Assembly: GCA_910584735.1 (NCBI GenBank)
Contig: CAJUBM010000050.1
Span: 1-19,100 of the forward strand
Reading direction: 5' to 3'
Length of the DNA: 19,100 nt
Origin: an uncultured Muribaculaceae bacterium
GTDB taxonomy: Bacteria; Bacteroidota; Bacteroidia; Bacteroidales; Muribaculaceae
In this document: piece by piece, positions 7,765 to 15,406 of the stretch
How positions within the stretch are numbered: position 1 is the first letter of the stretch
Layout: each line of letters starts with the position of its first letter
Made by a program: the position numbers and the translations under genes
Notes under the pieces: model-generated
What the model saw: the letters and a program-made list of their open reading frames with translations, nothing else
Database searches by the model: none
What the model was told of the DNA's origin: nothing

Positions 7765-8692
7765 CCATCACCTTTGAGACATTCCCCGAAGGGGTTACCA
7801 CTACATATACACCGGCTGCCGGGAAGAATCCCTCCTCGGACGCCATACCTACAAAACCACCGCCTGAGGTATAGCATCTACTCCCGGCAGGAGCATAGAT
7901 TGCCCCTCCGCGAACAGCGGTCTCCACGCTATCCGTACTAACCTCTTCCAGTGCCGTCGGATTGTCGATATAGAAATTATGCCATACATTCGCCGACCGA
8001 TATGCCTCCCTGGCCGTGGTAGCATCTTTTGAATCCATGCCCGGACAGATAACGAGAGCACTACGATGATAGGATGCCTCGCTGAATCCGGCGGAATCAT
8101 CTGATGAAAAAATCGGAGGCGTGACGCGATAAGTGACCACATTAACAACCTGCCCCTCGGTATAGAAAGCCCTGTCACCGACATTCATCGTAGGCCCGGC
8201 TCCATTTATAGTTAGGTTATCCATCGGACACCCCTCGAAGGCGGAAGCCCCGATTGTCTGTACAGTTTCCGGGATTGTGACCTTGGTTATCTTACAGTTG
8301 CCGAAAGCATTATCCCCAATTGTAGAGACTGTAGACGGAAGTACCATAGCGACGAGGTCCGCACATCCATAGAAAGCATTTGATGGAATATCCGTGAACC
8401 CGGCATCGCTCATGTCTACAGACACAAGCCCCCTGCAATTCTGAAACGCTTTTTCAACCATATGCGTCACCTTATATTCCTTCCCTTCATATTCAACCAC
8501 AGAATGAAGTACAAGGTCGGCCTTGATAGACGTTCCAAAACGCCCGGCGATATAAACCGTCTCCGGATTCTCGCCAATCTCGTAGGCAACTCCGTCAATC
8601 TCAAAATAATCAACAGTCTGTGCCTTCATTGCAGGCGACCATCCCATCATAAGAAAAGCGCCCCATAAAACCAATAAAAAGATCCGTCTCAT
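7754..8692 (-). CDS. Secreted BspA-type leucine-rich repeat (LRR_5) protein with C-terminal tail
   Basis: The 312-residue exported protein has a signal peptide at 1-24 (cleavage likely at Ala24-Gln25). A beta-rich N-terminal part (25-80) is followed by BspA-type leucine-rich repeats at about 83-170. Repeat hallmarks include AFQNC, AFYGC, AFGNC and AFEGC, with segments such as TIGDNAF and TIPETVQTIG. These repeats commonly mediate surface or matrix binding (family knowledge). The ligand is unknown. The C-terminus (GVYVVVTPSGNVSKVMVTR) resembles the tails of the other two large secreted proteins in this window. No clear promoter was found upstream; a small GGCT...AGCC hairpin (about 8718-8739) lies in its probable leader. 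It ends inside the 3' end of the kinase gene. Confidence 0.87.
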   Translation of the reverse strand: MRRIFLLVLWGAFLMMGWSPAMKAQTVDYFEIDGVAYEIGENPETVYIAGRFGTSIKADLVLHSVVEYEGKEYKVTHMVEKAFQNCRGLVSVDMSDAGFTDIPSNAFYGCADLVAMVLPSTVSTIGDNAFGNCKITKVTIPETVQTIGASAFEGCPMDNLTINGAGPTMNVGDRAFYTEGQVVNVVTYRVTPPIFSSDDSAGFSEASYHRSALVICPGMDSKDATTAREAYRSANVWHNFYIDNPTALEEVSTDSVETAVRGGAIYAPAGSRCYTSGGGFVGMASEEGFFPAAGVYVVVTPSGNVSKVMVTR

Positions 8693-8900
8693 AAATGTAA
8701 ATGTTAAGTCTGGTTCCGGCTTCCGAAAATCCGGATAGCCTTACCATAGCAGGTTTTTATATTTAACGCCTTAAAGACTTATTTTGCTCATTTTACTTTA
8801 TATTTCCATCAAAACCTATGCGAAAGTTTAAATATTCTTAAGCTATAAATAAATTAGCTAACAGTAGTGAATTTTAACAATGGCGTGTTAAAAACTTCCT

Positions 8901-8908
8901 TAAATTTG
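8901..8908 (+). promoter_or_regulatory. -7 promoter element upstream of htrA
   Basis: TAAATTTG matches TAnnTTTG and sits 46 nt before the ATG. No TTG lies 19-21 nt upstream, so the -33 part is weak or replaced by an activator. An AGCTA/TAGCT inverted repeat (8841-8859) lies further upstream in very AT-rich DNA. Confidence 0.5.
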
Positions 8909-8954
8909 CGGCATGATTCATCACCACTACACGCGTAACTAAACAAAACCATAT

Positions 8955-10418
8955 ATGAAACGTATCCACACCATCACATTGGCCGCCATAGGAATCCTGA
9001 CGATGGTTCCATGCGCCATAGCCTCCCCACAGGGGGCCACTACAGTTTCATCAGCCCCGACCGACTTCACCCGTGCAGCCGAAAGCGCCGTCAACGGTGT
9101 TGTCTCTATAAAGAGTTTCGCCACGGCACGCAATCTCCCCTCTTACGGGCAGGGAAGTTTCGGCGACCCTTTCTTCGATTTCTTCTTCGGCTCGCCACGG
9201 CGACAGCAGACACCCCGCCGGGGACAGCAACAGGAGCAGCAGGAACAGCCCCGAGGACTTGGTTCGGGCGTAATCCTGAGCGATGACGGCTACATAGTAA
9301 CCAACAACCACGTAATCGATGGTGCAGACCGTCTGGAGGTCACCCTGAACGACAACTCCACATACAACGCACGTGTCATAGGCACCGACCCGATAACAGA
9401 CATCGCATTGCTGAAAATCTCGGCCGACAATCTGCATGTAATACCTATGGGCGACAGCGATGCGCTGCGTGTCGGAGAATGGGTACTCGCTGTAGGGAAC
9501 CCGTTCGGATTTACCTCCACCGTTACCACCGGCATAGTCTCCGCCAAGGCGCGCGGGATGGGTGGCAACAACGCACGGCGCGGACAGATGGGTATCGAGA
9601 GCTATATCCAGACCGATGCCGCCGTAAATCCCGGCAATTCAGGCGGCGCGTTGGTGAACACCAAAGGAGAACTCGTAGGCATCAACACAGCCATATATTC
9701 CGAAACCGGCAACTATGTAGGTTACTCTTTTGCAATCCCTGCGTCAATCGTAACCAAGGTTGTAGACGATCTGCGTAAATACGGCGCCGTACAGAGAGCG
9801 GTTCTCGGCGTATCTTTCATCGAGCTTACACCGAAGCTGGCCAAGGAGAAAGGAATAACCATCGTGAACGACGGCATATATGTGGCCGAGGTAAACGACC
9901 GTTCCGCCGCCATGGAGGCCGGCATAAAGGAGGGGGATGTAATAACCGCCATAAACTCCGCGCCCACACATAACACCGCCCAGCTACAGGGAGAGATGAG
10001 CAAATACTCTCCGGGCGATAAGATTACGGTGGAATATATACGCGATAACAAACGTCACAACACTTCCGTTACCTTCCGCAACTCACAAGGTACTACCTCC
10101 GTAACGAAAGCACAGGACTTCTCTGCCCTCGGATGCGCCCTCAAAGAGATAACCCCCGAACGCAAACGCGAGTTACAGATTTCCTACGGCGTGGAGGTAA
10201 GCGGCCTTACAGCCGGCAAATTCCGTGACGCAGGCATCAAGGAAGGGTTCGTGATACTCGATATAAACAATGCCCGTGTCACCACACCCGATGACGTAGA
10301 GGAAATATATGATGCCATTATGAAAGGACAGGATGCCGACAAGGTGATGTTCATCACCGGCCTATATCCTACGGGCCGCAAGGTCTACTACGCCGTAGAC
10401 CTCGGCAGCGACGAATGA
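8955..10418 (+). CDS. htrA: Do/DegP-family periplasmic serine protease (HtrA)
   Basis: This periplasmic protease/chaperone degrades or refolds damaged envelope proteins (family knowledge). The 487 residues begin with a signal peptide (cleavage near Ala23). The trypsin-like domain carries the catalytic triad H119 (TNNHVIDGAD), D149 (TDIALLKI) and S229 (NPGNSGGAL). PDZ1 spans about 280-375 and PDZ2 about 390-480, the two-PDZ DegP layout. Before the protease core, a DPFFDFFFG patch is followed by a Gln/Arg-rich stretch (83-100) in the position of the DegP LA loop. The gene is monocistronic: it is preceded by a 262-bp AT-rich gap and followed by a strong hairpin at 10450-10486. Regulation by an envelope-stress sigma factor is common for htrA, but the only motif seen is a housekeeping-type -7 element. 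Confidence 0.97.
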   Translation: MKRIHTITLAAIGILTMVPCAIASPQGATTVSSAPTDFTRAAESAVNGVVSIKSFATARNLPSYGQGSFGDPFFDFFFGSPRRQQTPRRGQQQEQQEQPRGLGSGVILSDDGYIVTNNHVIDGADRLEVTLNDNSTYNARVIGTDPITDIALLKISADNLHVIPMGDSDALRVGEWVLAVGNPFGFTSTVTTGIVSAKARGMGGNNARRGQMGIESYIQTDAAVNPGNSGGALVNTKGELVGINTAIYSETGNYVGYSFAIPASIVTKVVDDLRKYGAVQRAVLGVSFIELTPKLAKEKGITIVNDGIYVAEVNDRSAAMEAGIKEGDVITAINSAPTHNTAQLQGEMSKYSPGDKITVEYIRDNKRHNTSVTFRNSQGTTSVTKAQDFSALGCALKEITPERKRELQISYGVEVSGLTAGKFRDAGIKEGFVILDINNARVTTPDDVEEIYDAIMKGQDADKVMFITGLYPTGRKVYYAVDLGSDE

Positions 10419-10449
10419 TGTTTTAGGTTTAGAAAATAGTTATATCACG

Positions 10450-10486
10450 ACAACGCCCGGCAGTGTCACTGACTGCCGGGCGTTGT
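10450..10486. terminator. Bidirectional hairpin terminator between htrA and the convergent large secreted gene
   Basis: There is a perfect 15-bp GC-rich stem, ACAACGCCCGGCAGT (10450-10464) with ACTGCCGGGCGTTGT (10472-10486), and a 7-nt loop. It sits 31 nt past the htrA stop and 25 nt past the stop of the convergent gene. Neither side has a long T run, but position and stability fit a shared terminator. Confidence 0.7.
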
Positions 10487-10511
10487 TATCGAAAAGAATA
10501 TTATCTGACCG

Positions 10512-13500
10512 TTATCGTACCAGGACCTTGGATGTCGCAGAAGATGCTTTTACAAGATAGATGCCTGCCGCCACGGGAATCCGCACGGTGCGGGCAGCCG
10601 ATTCGGTTGCAAAGACCAGACGACCGTCAGACGCATAGACGGAGAGCCTCTCGCCATCGGCACCCGTGACTATTATGCAGCCCCCTTCAGAACGGACTTC
10701 CATATAGGCCGCTTCAGCGCCATCGATAGCCGAGGTGGTAGAAACAAGATTCGACATCCGCGACTCGCCACGGTTATACACAGTGGTGACACCATAGGTG
10801 TGCACACCGTCAGATGCAGAATCGTCAATGAAAAGCGGCTCGGCTACCGGGGAGGAATTTACTTTCACGCCATCGCGATATACATTATATCCCTTAACCG
10901 AAAGCATTGACGCGCCACATGCCGGAGTGAACGTTATATCGTCCACAAAGAGCATAAAGCCGAAATTACCTATAGAACGTAACGCGAACCTTACGGCGCC
11001 GGCAGGGAGTTCCACCACATATTCATCCCAAGAGGTAGGCATAGGGTCTATCTTCCCTAACGAACGATACGGAGCCATAATCGGCTCGGACGATGCATCG
11101 GTGGTATAGAGAATCTCAAGTGCGTCAGGAGCCATATAGCTGTAGCCGCGTGCGAAGAACGAAATCTGCTCCGAACCCGTGGCAAGAATCGGTGAAATCA
11201 GCCAGTCGTCATTCTGGGTCTCATATCCCATGCCTTTGTCATCAACACCGTAGCAATACATCGTGGCAAGATGCTGGCGCCCGGAATGTGCACGGTATGT
11301 AAAATTCAACTCCTCATAATCGCCATCAAACGTAAACCACGACTGCTGCGAGCCGGAGGGTATGCCGGGAAGTTCAATCTCCCCCTTGTTGGCATCCTCT
11401 ATGCCGCCGATTAATCCACGGTCGCCGTCATAAAGCGTCCAATCCCACAAACCTGTGGCGGAGAACGCCGGATAACTTTCGAAATCCTCTATAATCTCGA
11501 ACGGCTCGGAAGAGGTAAGGTCGGGAGCCGTCCAGGACAGTGATGGCCTGCCGCTGGCGCCGGAAGCCTCAAGAGTGGTGACAACCGGATAATTAGGAAG
11601 GCATACCTGCACCTGCGAACGGCGTGATGTGTCATCAGCCGGGTTCATATCCCCCGGGCAACTTATGGCAAACCAATACTCTGCCGTTTCGTCAGAAGTA
11701 ATATCGTGTTTGCAGTCGAACTCAAAAGTCTGGGTTTCTCCGGCGTTCATCGCACGTCCCTGACATATTTCTATCTTTGTGTCCCCGCAATACATATCAA
11801 GGGTGTAGGCCCCCATCTTCTCACTGCCTGTATTCTCGACCTTGGCTGTAACCTTAAACACCTTATCGAGCATCACCTTTGATGGAACCTCCATGCCAGC
11901 CGCTGAAAGATTTCGGGCAAAAGTCTCGTCAACGCGGATATTGTCAACCGCGATGGTAAGGAAATTCACAATCGTACCTTTCAGCAGAACCTGCACGTCC
12001 TTACCGGCATAGGCCGTCAACGGCACCGAGATACGCTGCCATCCGTCCTCGTTATAGTCCGACATCGATATAGTCTTGACAGACTTCTTCTCATTGCCGT
12101 CATAAACGCTCACCTCTATGGTATTCTGATTCAAATCATCCCCAGAACCTTTGAGGTTATAGGAATAGAACGATATTGCCGGATTCTGAAGTTCGGCCAA
12201 CGATATTTTTGAAGAATAGATCTCAGCCTGCGCTCCGGCCGTCTCAGCCTCCATTACCATGAAGCCGTTATCGGAATCCTGCGATGCAAGGTCGAATGTA
12301 TAGTCATCCGAGAAATACCACGTACACCCTGCGGTGTAGTCGTTATAATGTCCCCAGAAATGCTCGGGACGGGTGTTGCGGAACGATTCAACAAACGGTG
12401 TGGAATCTGCCTTACCTGCCGGTATCGCATCCGGCGATGCCACGGCGCGGGCATCGCCGCCCTCCGTCTTGGCAACAACGGAAAATTCCACGAAACGCTG
12501 CTCGTCAGGAGTACATACCGTAACAGTGTGTGACGTTCCCTTTATGTCAGTCCCGACCTTGGCGGTGTTAACGCCCTGTGGACTTTGGGAAGTCATAAAC
12601 ACGTCATAACGAAGTGCCTCCTCTGTCAGGACGGAGTTATTGTTGTCAAGCTCCGGGGCGCTCCATGTAACGTTTACCACGCCGTACGTATCTATCTCAC
12701 GGGCTCGGACACGCTCAGCGCGATTCGGCTCGTCCCAACCAACGAATACAGACTGCTCCACCGGTGAACCCGACCCGGCACCGTTACGAGCGCGTAAGGT
12801 GTATATATTCACACCCTGATGGGCTCCGTTATCCACATAGCTTCCCGTTGCTCCGGGTGACGCCGGGGCGGTTCCGATTTTCTCCCCGTCGCGGTACACG
12901 TCCACGCCGTCAATTGCGGTGAGCGCCGAACCGTCCATAGCCTGCGAAGGTGCCGTAAAAGCTACCGTGACCGAATGGCTGCGGTCGGCAGCCGGCGTAA
13001 GCGACATATCAGCCACCCCCTTGGGCGCCCCTGAGGCCACACCTTCCGACATGCTCAACGAACTGATGTAGAGTGCGCCCGAATTACGGGGCGAAGTGGC
13101 ATGGAAACCGATAAAGTAAATCCCGTCTGCATCAACGGTAATCTCTATCTCGCGAATATCAGCGCGGTCATTGGCCACTGTATGGGCCGGGAGCAATACA
13201 CGGGTCATCTCCTCTATGCGGGGATTCCGTCCCATCCTCACCTCCAAAGTCTCGGCATCATAAAGTTTTCGCTCGCCGAATGTGAGGTGGTAGACCTTTC
13301 CGGCCTCCATACGCATACCCGGGGTCATCAACCAGTCATCCTTATGCTCGGAATCGGGAGCATCATTGTTCCAACGTATTACGACGGCACGGTCAATCGG
13401 GCTTACAATCCAGGTAAGACGGTCAGCATCCGCATCAACCACTGTGTAGTACTTGAAACCGTCCGTATGGTCGAATTCCTCCTTATAATAAGGTGTGAAC

Positions 13501-15056
13501 GCACCTATATATATCGGATCTGTAACCGTTGTACCCGATACGACACCCGATGCGACAGCCTCGACGTGGTAGACAATCCCTTCAGGCATCCCGGCAGTCA
13601 ACGTCTCCGAGAACGAACATACATTCAAGGCCGGTGCCACCTCAACCTGCCCCGGATAACGCACCACTCTGTATGTGACATCGGACGGGTCAAGCACCGT
13701 TCCGAACTCGGTGGCGGTAACGGGGTTCCAAGAAAGCTCCATCCTGGATGTCGTATAGTCATAACGCACCGATACTTCAGGCTTTGCCGGACTATCAACC
13801 CCGACGAACGAAATCATTGTGGCAGGTCTTGAAGATCCCTCACTGTTCGAAACGCGTACCTCGAAACAATAGCTTCCCCGTTCAAGGGTAACGTCACGGC
13901 TCACTGCGACACCGGCGCGGGCCTTCCCTTCGGCAACGACAGCCCCGTTGGCCTTGACCTCATAGTCCATTTCGCCTGAGGGATTCATACCTCCCACTAA
14001 TTTTTCAGGCATCTTGAAACTAACCGTCCCGGTAAGGGCTCCCCCCGGGAAAGATACGGAAAGGTCGGTCGGCATGGCCGGAACCTCGTCTATAAGGGCT
14101 TCCAAAGGTATATACATCCCGTCAAGCATGTCACATGCCGGGAAACTTATAACCAACTCAGCCTGTGCCGTAACAGGGTCTATAGCCCAGATTGCTCCGT
14201 TATAGTCAGCTTCGACAGGATTTGCCAAGGCCGTACCATAGGCGGCATATAGAATCTTACCCGACATGGAATCAAAGGTAGCCGTACCCTGCCAGTCGGG
14301 CTCGTTGTAAATAGCCTTTATCCCAGTGCTGCCTATCTCCGAAAGTTGGCCCGAGAACTTATTCACGGCGAAAAGCATACCGTCCAGGTCTATACCATAA
14401 AGATTCCCCTGCTGGTCGGCAGCCAATGCATTCAGTTGCGGGCAAGAAGCCAGGGTGGTACGTGTCAGGGTCTCGTAATCTATAGTGCCAAAACTCCATT
14501 TCCCGGCCGAATCGTAAAAGCAACCGAACACCCTCCCCGTTGTGGGGTCGTAGGTGACATCTGTAGCGTTCAATGTTTCAGGGAGGTCCTGCACGTAGCG
14601 TACGCGCTCCCATGTGTCGGCATTGAAAACATGCAGACGCGTGTAAATATTACGCATCACCTTAAGACGCGTCATGCAATAATATTTCCCATCGACCAGT
14701 ACACCCCCGCCTGAGGCATTCACCTCCATACTGCCACCCTGTATTGTAAATGTTCCGGAGGATGGATCGATCGAATACATATACCTCCGGGAGCGAGTGG
14801 TGCTAAGAGTATTAATCAGCGAGGCGTTCACAGCAGAATAGCGCGATGAGGCCTTCAGTGACTTCTCTCTCAGAGAGGATGCCGTCTCATGCGGCAGGCC
14901 TGCGCGGGTCATGGCATGGACACGTGAAATATGCCCGATCCGCTTTTTTCCCGGGGAATCGTCAGGCGAGCCGGATATAGCCGGAGGTGAGGCCATAGCC
15001 GTTCCTGCCACAAAGGCCATAGCTAAAGCCGCAAGGCGGGTTACAATTTTCTTCAT
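10512..15056 (-). CDS. Large secreted multidomain adhesin-like protein (Fn3, choice-of-anchor/cleaved-adhesin, sorting tail)
   Basis: The 1514 residues begin with a signal peptide at 1-22. Residues 100-320 look like repeated beta-propeller blades (DPTTGRVFGCFYD, DQQGNLYGIDLDG, DSMSGKILYAAYG). Fibronectin-III-like segments follow at about 325-520. A choice-of-anchor J/cleaved-adhesin domain (about 525-672) carries DDWLMTP. More Fn3 segments lie at 680-880, then a MAM/anchor-like module (888-1045) and a CARDB-like module (1050-1150). A second cleaved-adhesin domain (about 1188-1380) carries DDWLISP and ends FVDDITFTP. After a GYNVYRDG Fn3 remnant comes a tail (1446-1514) ending GIYLVKASSATSKVLVR. 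This architecture resembles non-catalytic parts of gingipains and T9SS cargo. No catalytic motif was found, so binding or structure is the likely role. It is transcribed divergently from the M6 protease. Domain borders are estimates by eye. Confidence 0.85.
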   Translation of the reverse strand: MKKIVTRLAALAMAFVAGTAMASPPAISGSPDDSPGKKRIGHISRVHAMTRAGLPHETASSLREKSLKASSRYSAVNASLINTLSTTRSRRYMYSIDPSSGTFTIQGGSMEVNASGGGVLVDGKYYCMTRLKVMRNIYTRLHVFNADTWERVRYVQDLPETLNATDVTYDPTTGRVFGCFYDSAGKWSFGTIDYETLTRTTLASCPQLNALAADQQGNLYGIDLDGMLFAVNKFSGQLSEIGSTGIKAIYNEPDWQGTATFDSMSGKILYAAYGTALANPVEADYNGAIWAIDPVTAQAELVISFPACDMLDGMYIPLEALIDEVPAMPTDLSVSFPGGALTGTVSFKMPEKLVGGMNPSGEMDYEVKANGAVVAEGKARAGVAVSRDVTLERGSYCFEVRVSNSEGSSRPATMISFVGVDSPAKPEVSVRYDYTTSRMELSWNPVTATEFGTVLDPSDVTYRVVRYPGQVEVAPALNVCSFSETLTAGMPEGIVYHVEAVASGVVSGTTVTDPIYIGAFTPYYKEEFDHTDGFKYYTVVDADADRLTWIVSPIDRAVVIRWNNDAPDSEHKDDWLMTPGMRMEAGKVYHLTFGERKLYDAETLEVRMGRNPRIEEMTRVLLPAHTVANDRADIREIEITVDADGIYFIGFHATSPRNSGALYISSLSMSEGVASGAPKGVADMSLTPAADRSHSVTVAFTAPSQAMDGSALTAIDGVDVYRDGEKIGTAPASPGATGSYVDNGAHQGVNIYTLRARNGAGSGSPVEQSVFVGWDEPNRAERVRAREIDTYGVVNVTWSAPELDNNNSVLTEEALRYDVFMTSQSPQGVNTAKVGTDIKGTSHTVTVCTPDEQRFVEFSVVAKTEGGDARAVASPDAIPAGKADSTPFVESFRNTRPEHFWGHYNDYTAGCTWYFSDDYTFDLASQDSDNGFMVMEAETAGAQAEIYSSKISLAELQNPAISFYSYNLKGSGDDLNQNTIEVSVYDGNEKKSVKTISMSDYNEDGWQRISVPLTAYAGKDVQVLLKGTIVNFLTIAVDNIRVDETFARNLSAAGMEVPSKVMLDKVFKVTAKVENTGSEKMGAYTLDMYCGDTKIEICQGRAMNAGETQTFEFDCKHDITSDETAEYWFAISCPGDMNPADDTSRRSQVQVCLPNYPVVTTLEASGASGRPSLSWTAPDLTSSEPFEIIEDFESYPAFSATGLWDWTLYDGDRGLIGGIEDANKGEIELPGIPSGSQQSWFTFDGDYEELNFTYRAHSGRQHLATMYCYGVDDKGMGYETQNDDWLISPILATGSEQISFFARGYSYMAPDALEILYTTDASSEPIMAPYRSLGKIDPMPTSWDEYVVELPAGAVRFALRSIGNFGFMLFVDDITFTPACGASMLSVKGYNVYRDGVKVNSSPVAEPLFIDDSASDGVHTYGVTTVYNRGESRMSNLVSTTSAIDGAEAAYMEVRSEGGCIIVTGADGERLSVYASDGRLVFATESAARTVRIPVAAGIYLVKASSATSKVLVR

Positions 15057-15220
15057 TGCGTAAATATAAATAATTAATTGGTATAATTCTTTTTGCGTCT
15101 TAAGGGGAAGACTTCTGATAGGATTAGGAGGCCTGATTTACAAGTTCCCATATAGCATCAATATTACACATCTCTTATTTTTGTTGACAAAAGTTATGTG
15201 TTTATATCCATGGTATGCCA

Positions 15221-15252
15221 CAAAGATACAACGAGCTACAATCATGCACCAA
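15221..15252 (-). promoter_or_regulatory. Promoter of the large secreted adhesin-like gene
   Basis: On the minus strand TTG (15250-15252) is followed after 21 nt by TATCTTTG (15221-15228), a match to TAnnTTTG. The start would be near 15215, giving a leader of about 160 nt (15057-15214) that is AT-rich and shows no ORF or strong structure that I can see. Confidence 0.55.
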
Positions 15253-15280
15253 ATTTTCCAGTAAAAAAAGATGCATAATG

Positions 15281-15310
15281 TTGCGTTTTTTGAAATTTTA
15301 CCTAATTTTG
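15281..15310 (+). promoter_or_regulatory. Promoter of the M6 metalloprotease; decides its start
   Basis: TTG (15281-15283) is followed after exactly 19 nt by TAATTTTG (15303-15310), a full consensus match. The start would be near 15316. In-frame ATGs at 15215 and 15278 lie upstream of it and cannot be used from this promoter, which supports the ATG at 15407. The promoter lies back to back with the minus-strand one at 15221-15252, 28 bp apart. Confidence 0.72.
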
Positions 15311-15406
15311 CATCAATTAGTGCAAACCAGCTATTTCACAACCATGTGTACATGCCTTATAAGGAACGGCATCCACATGATTATACATTATTTTATGCAT
15401 AAATCC

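Noticed and set aside
13101..13832. 243-codon open frame on the plus strand
   Set aside because: It is fully antisense to the large secreted protein, has unfamiliar composition and no recognisable motif; a shadow frame of a GC-balanced coding region.
15215..15406. In-frame N-terminal extension of the M6 metalloprotease from an ATG at 15215
   Set aside because: A full consensus promoter (15281-15310) lies downstream of that ATG, and the ATG at 15407 opens a clear signal peptide; the extension would bury it behind 64 extra residues.
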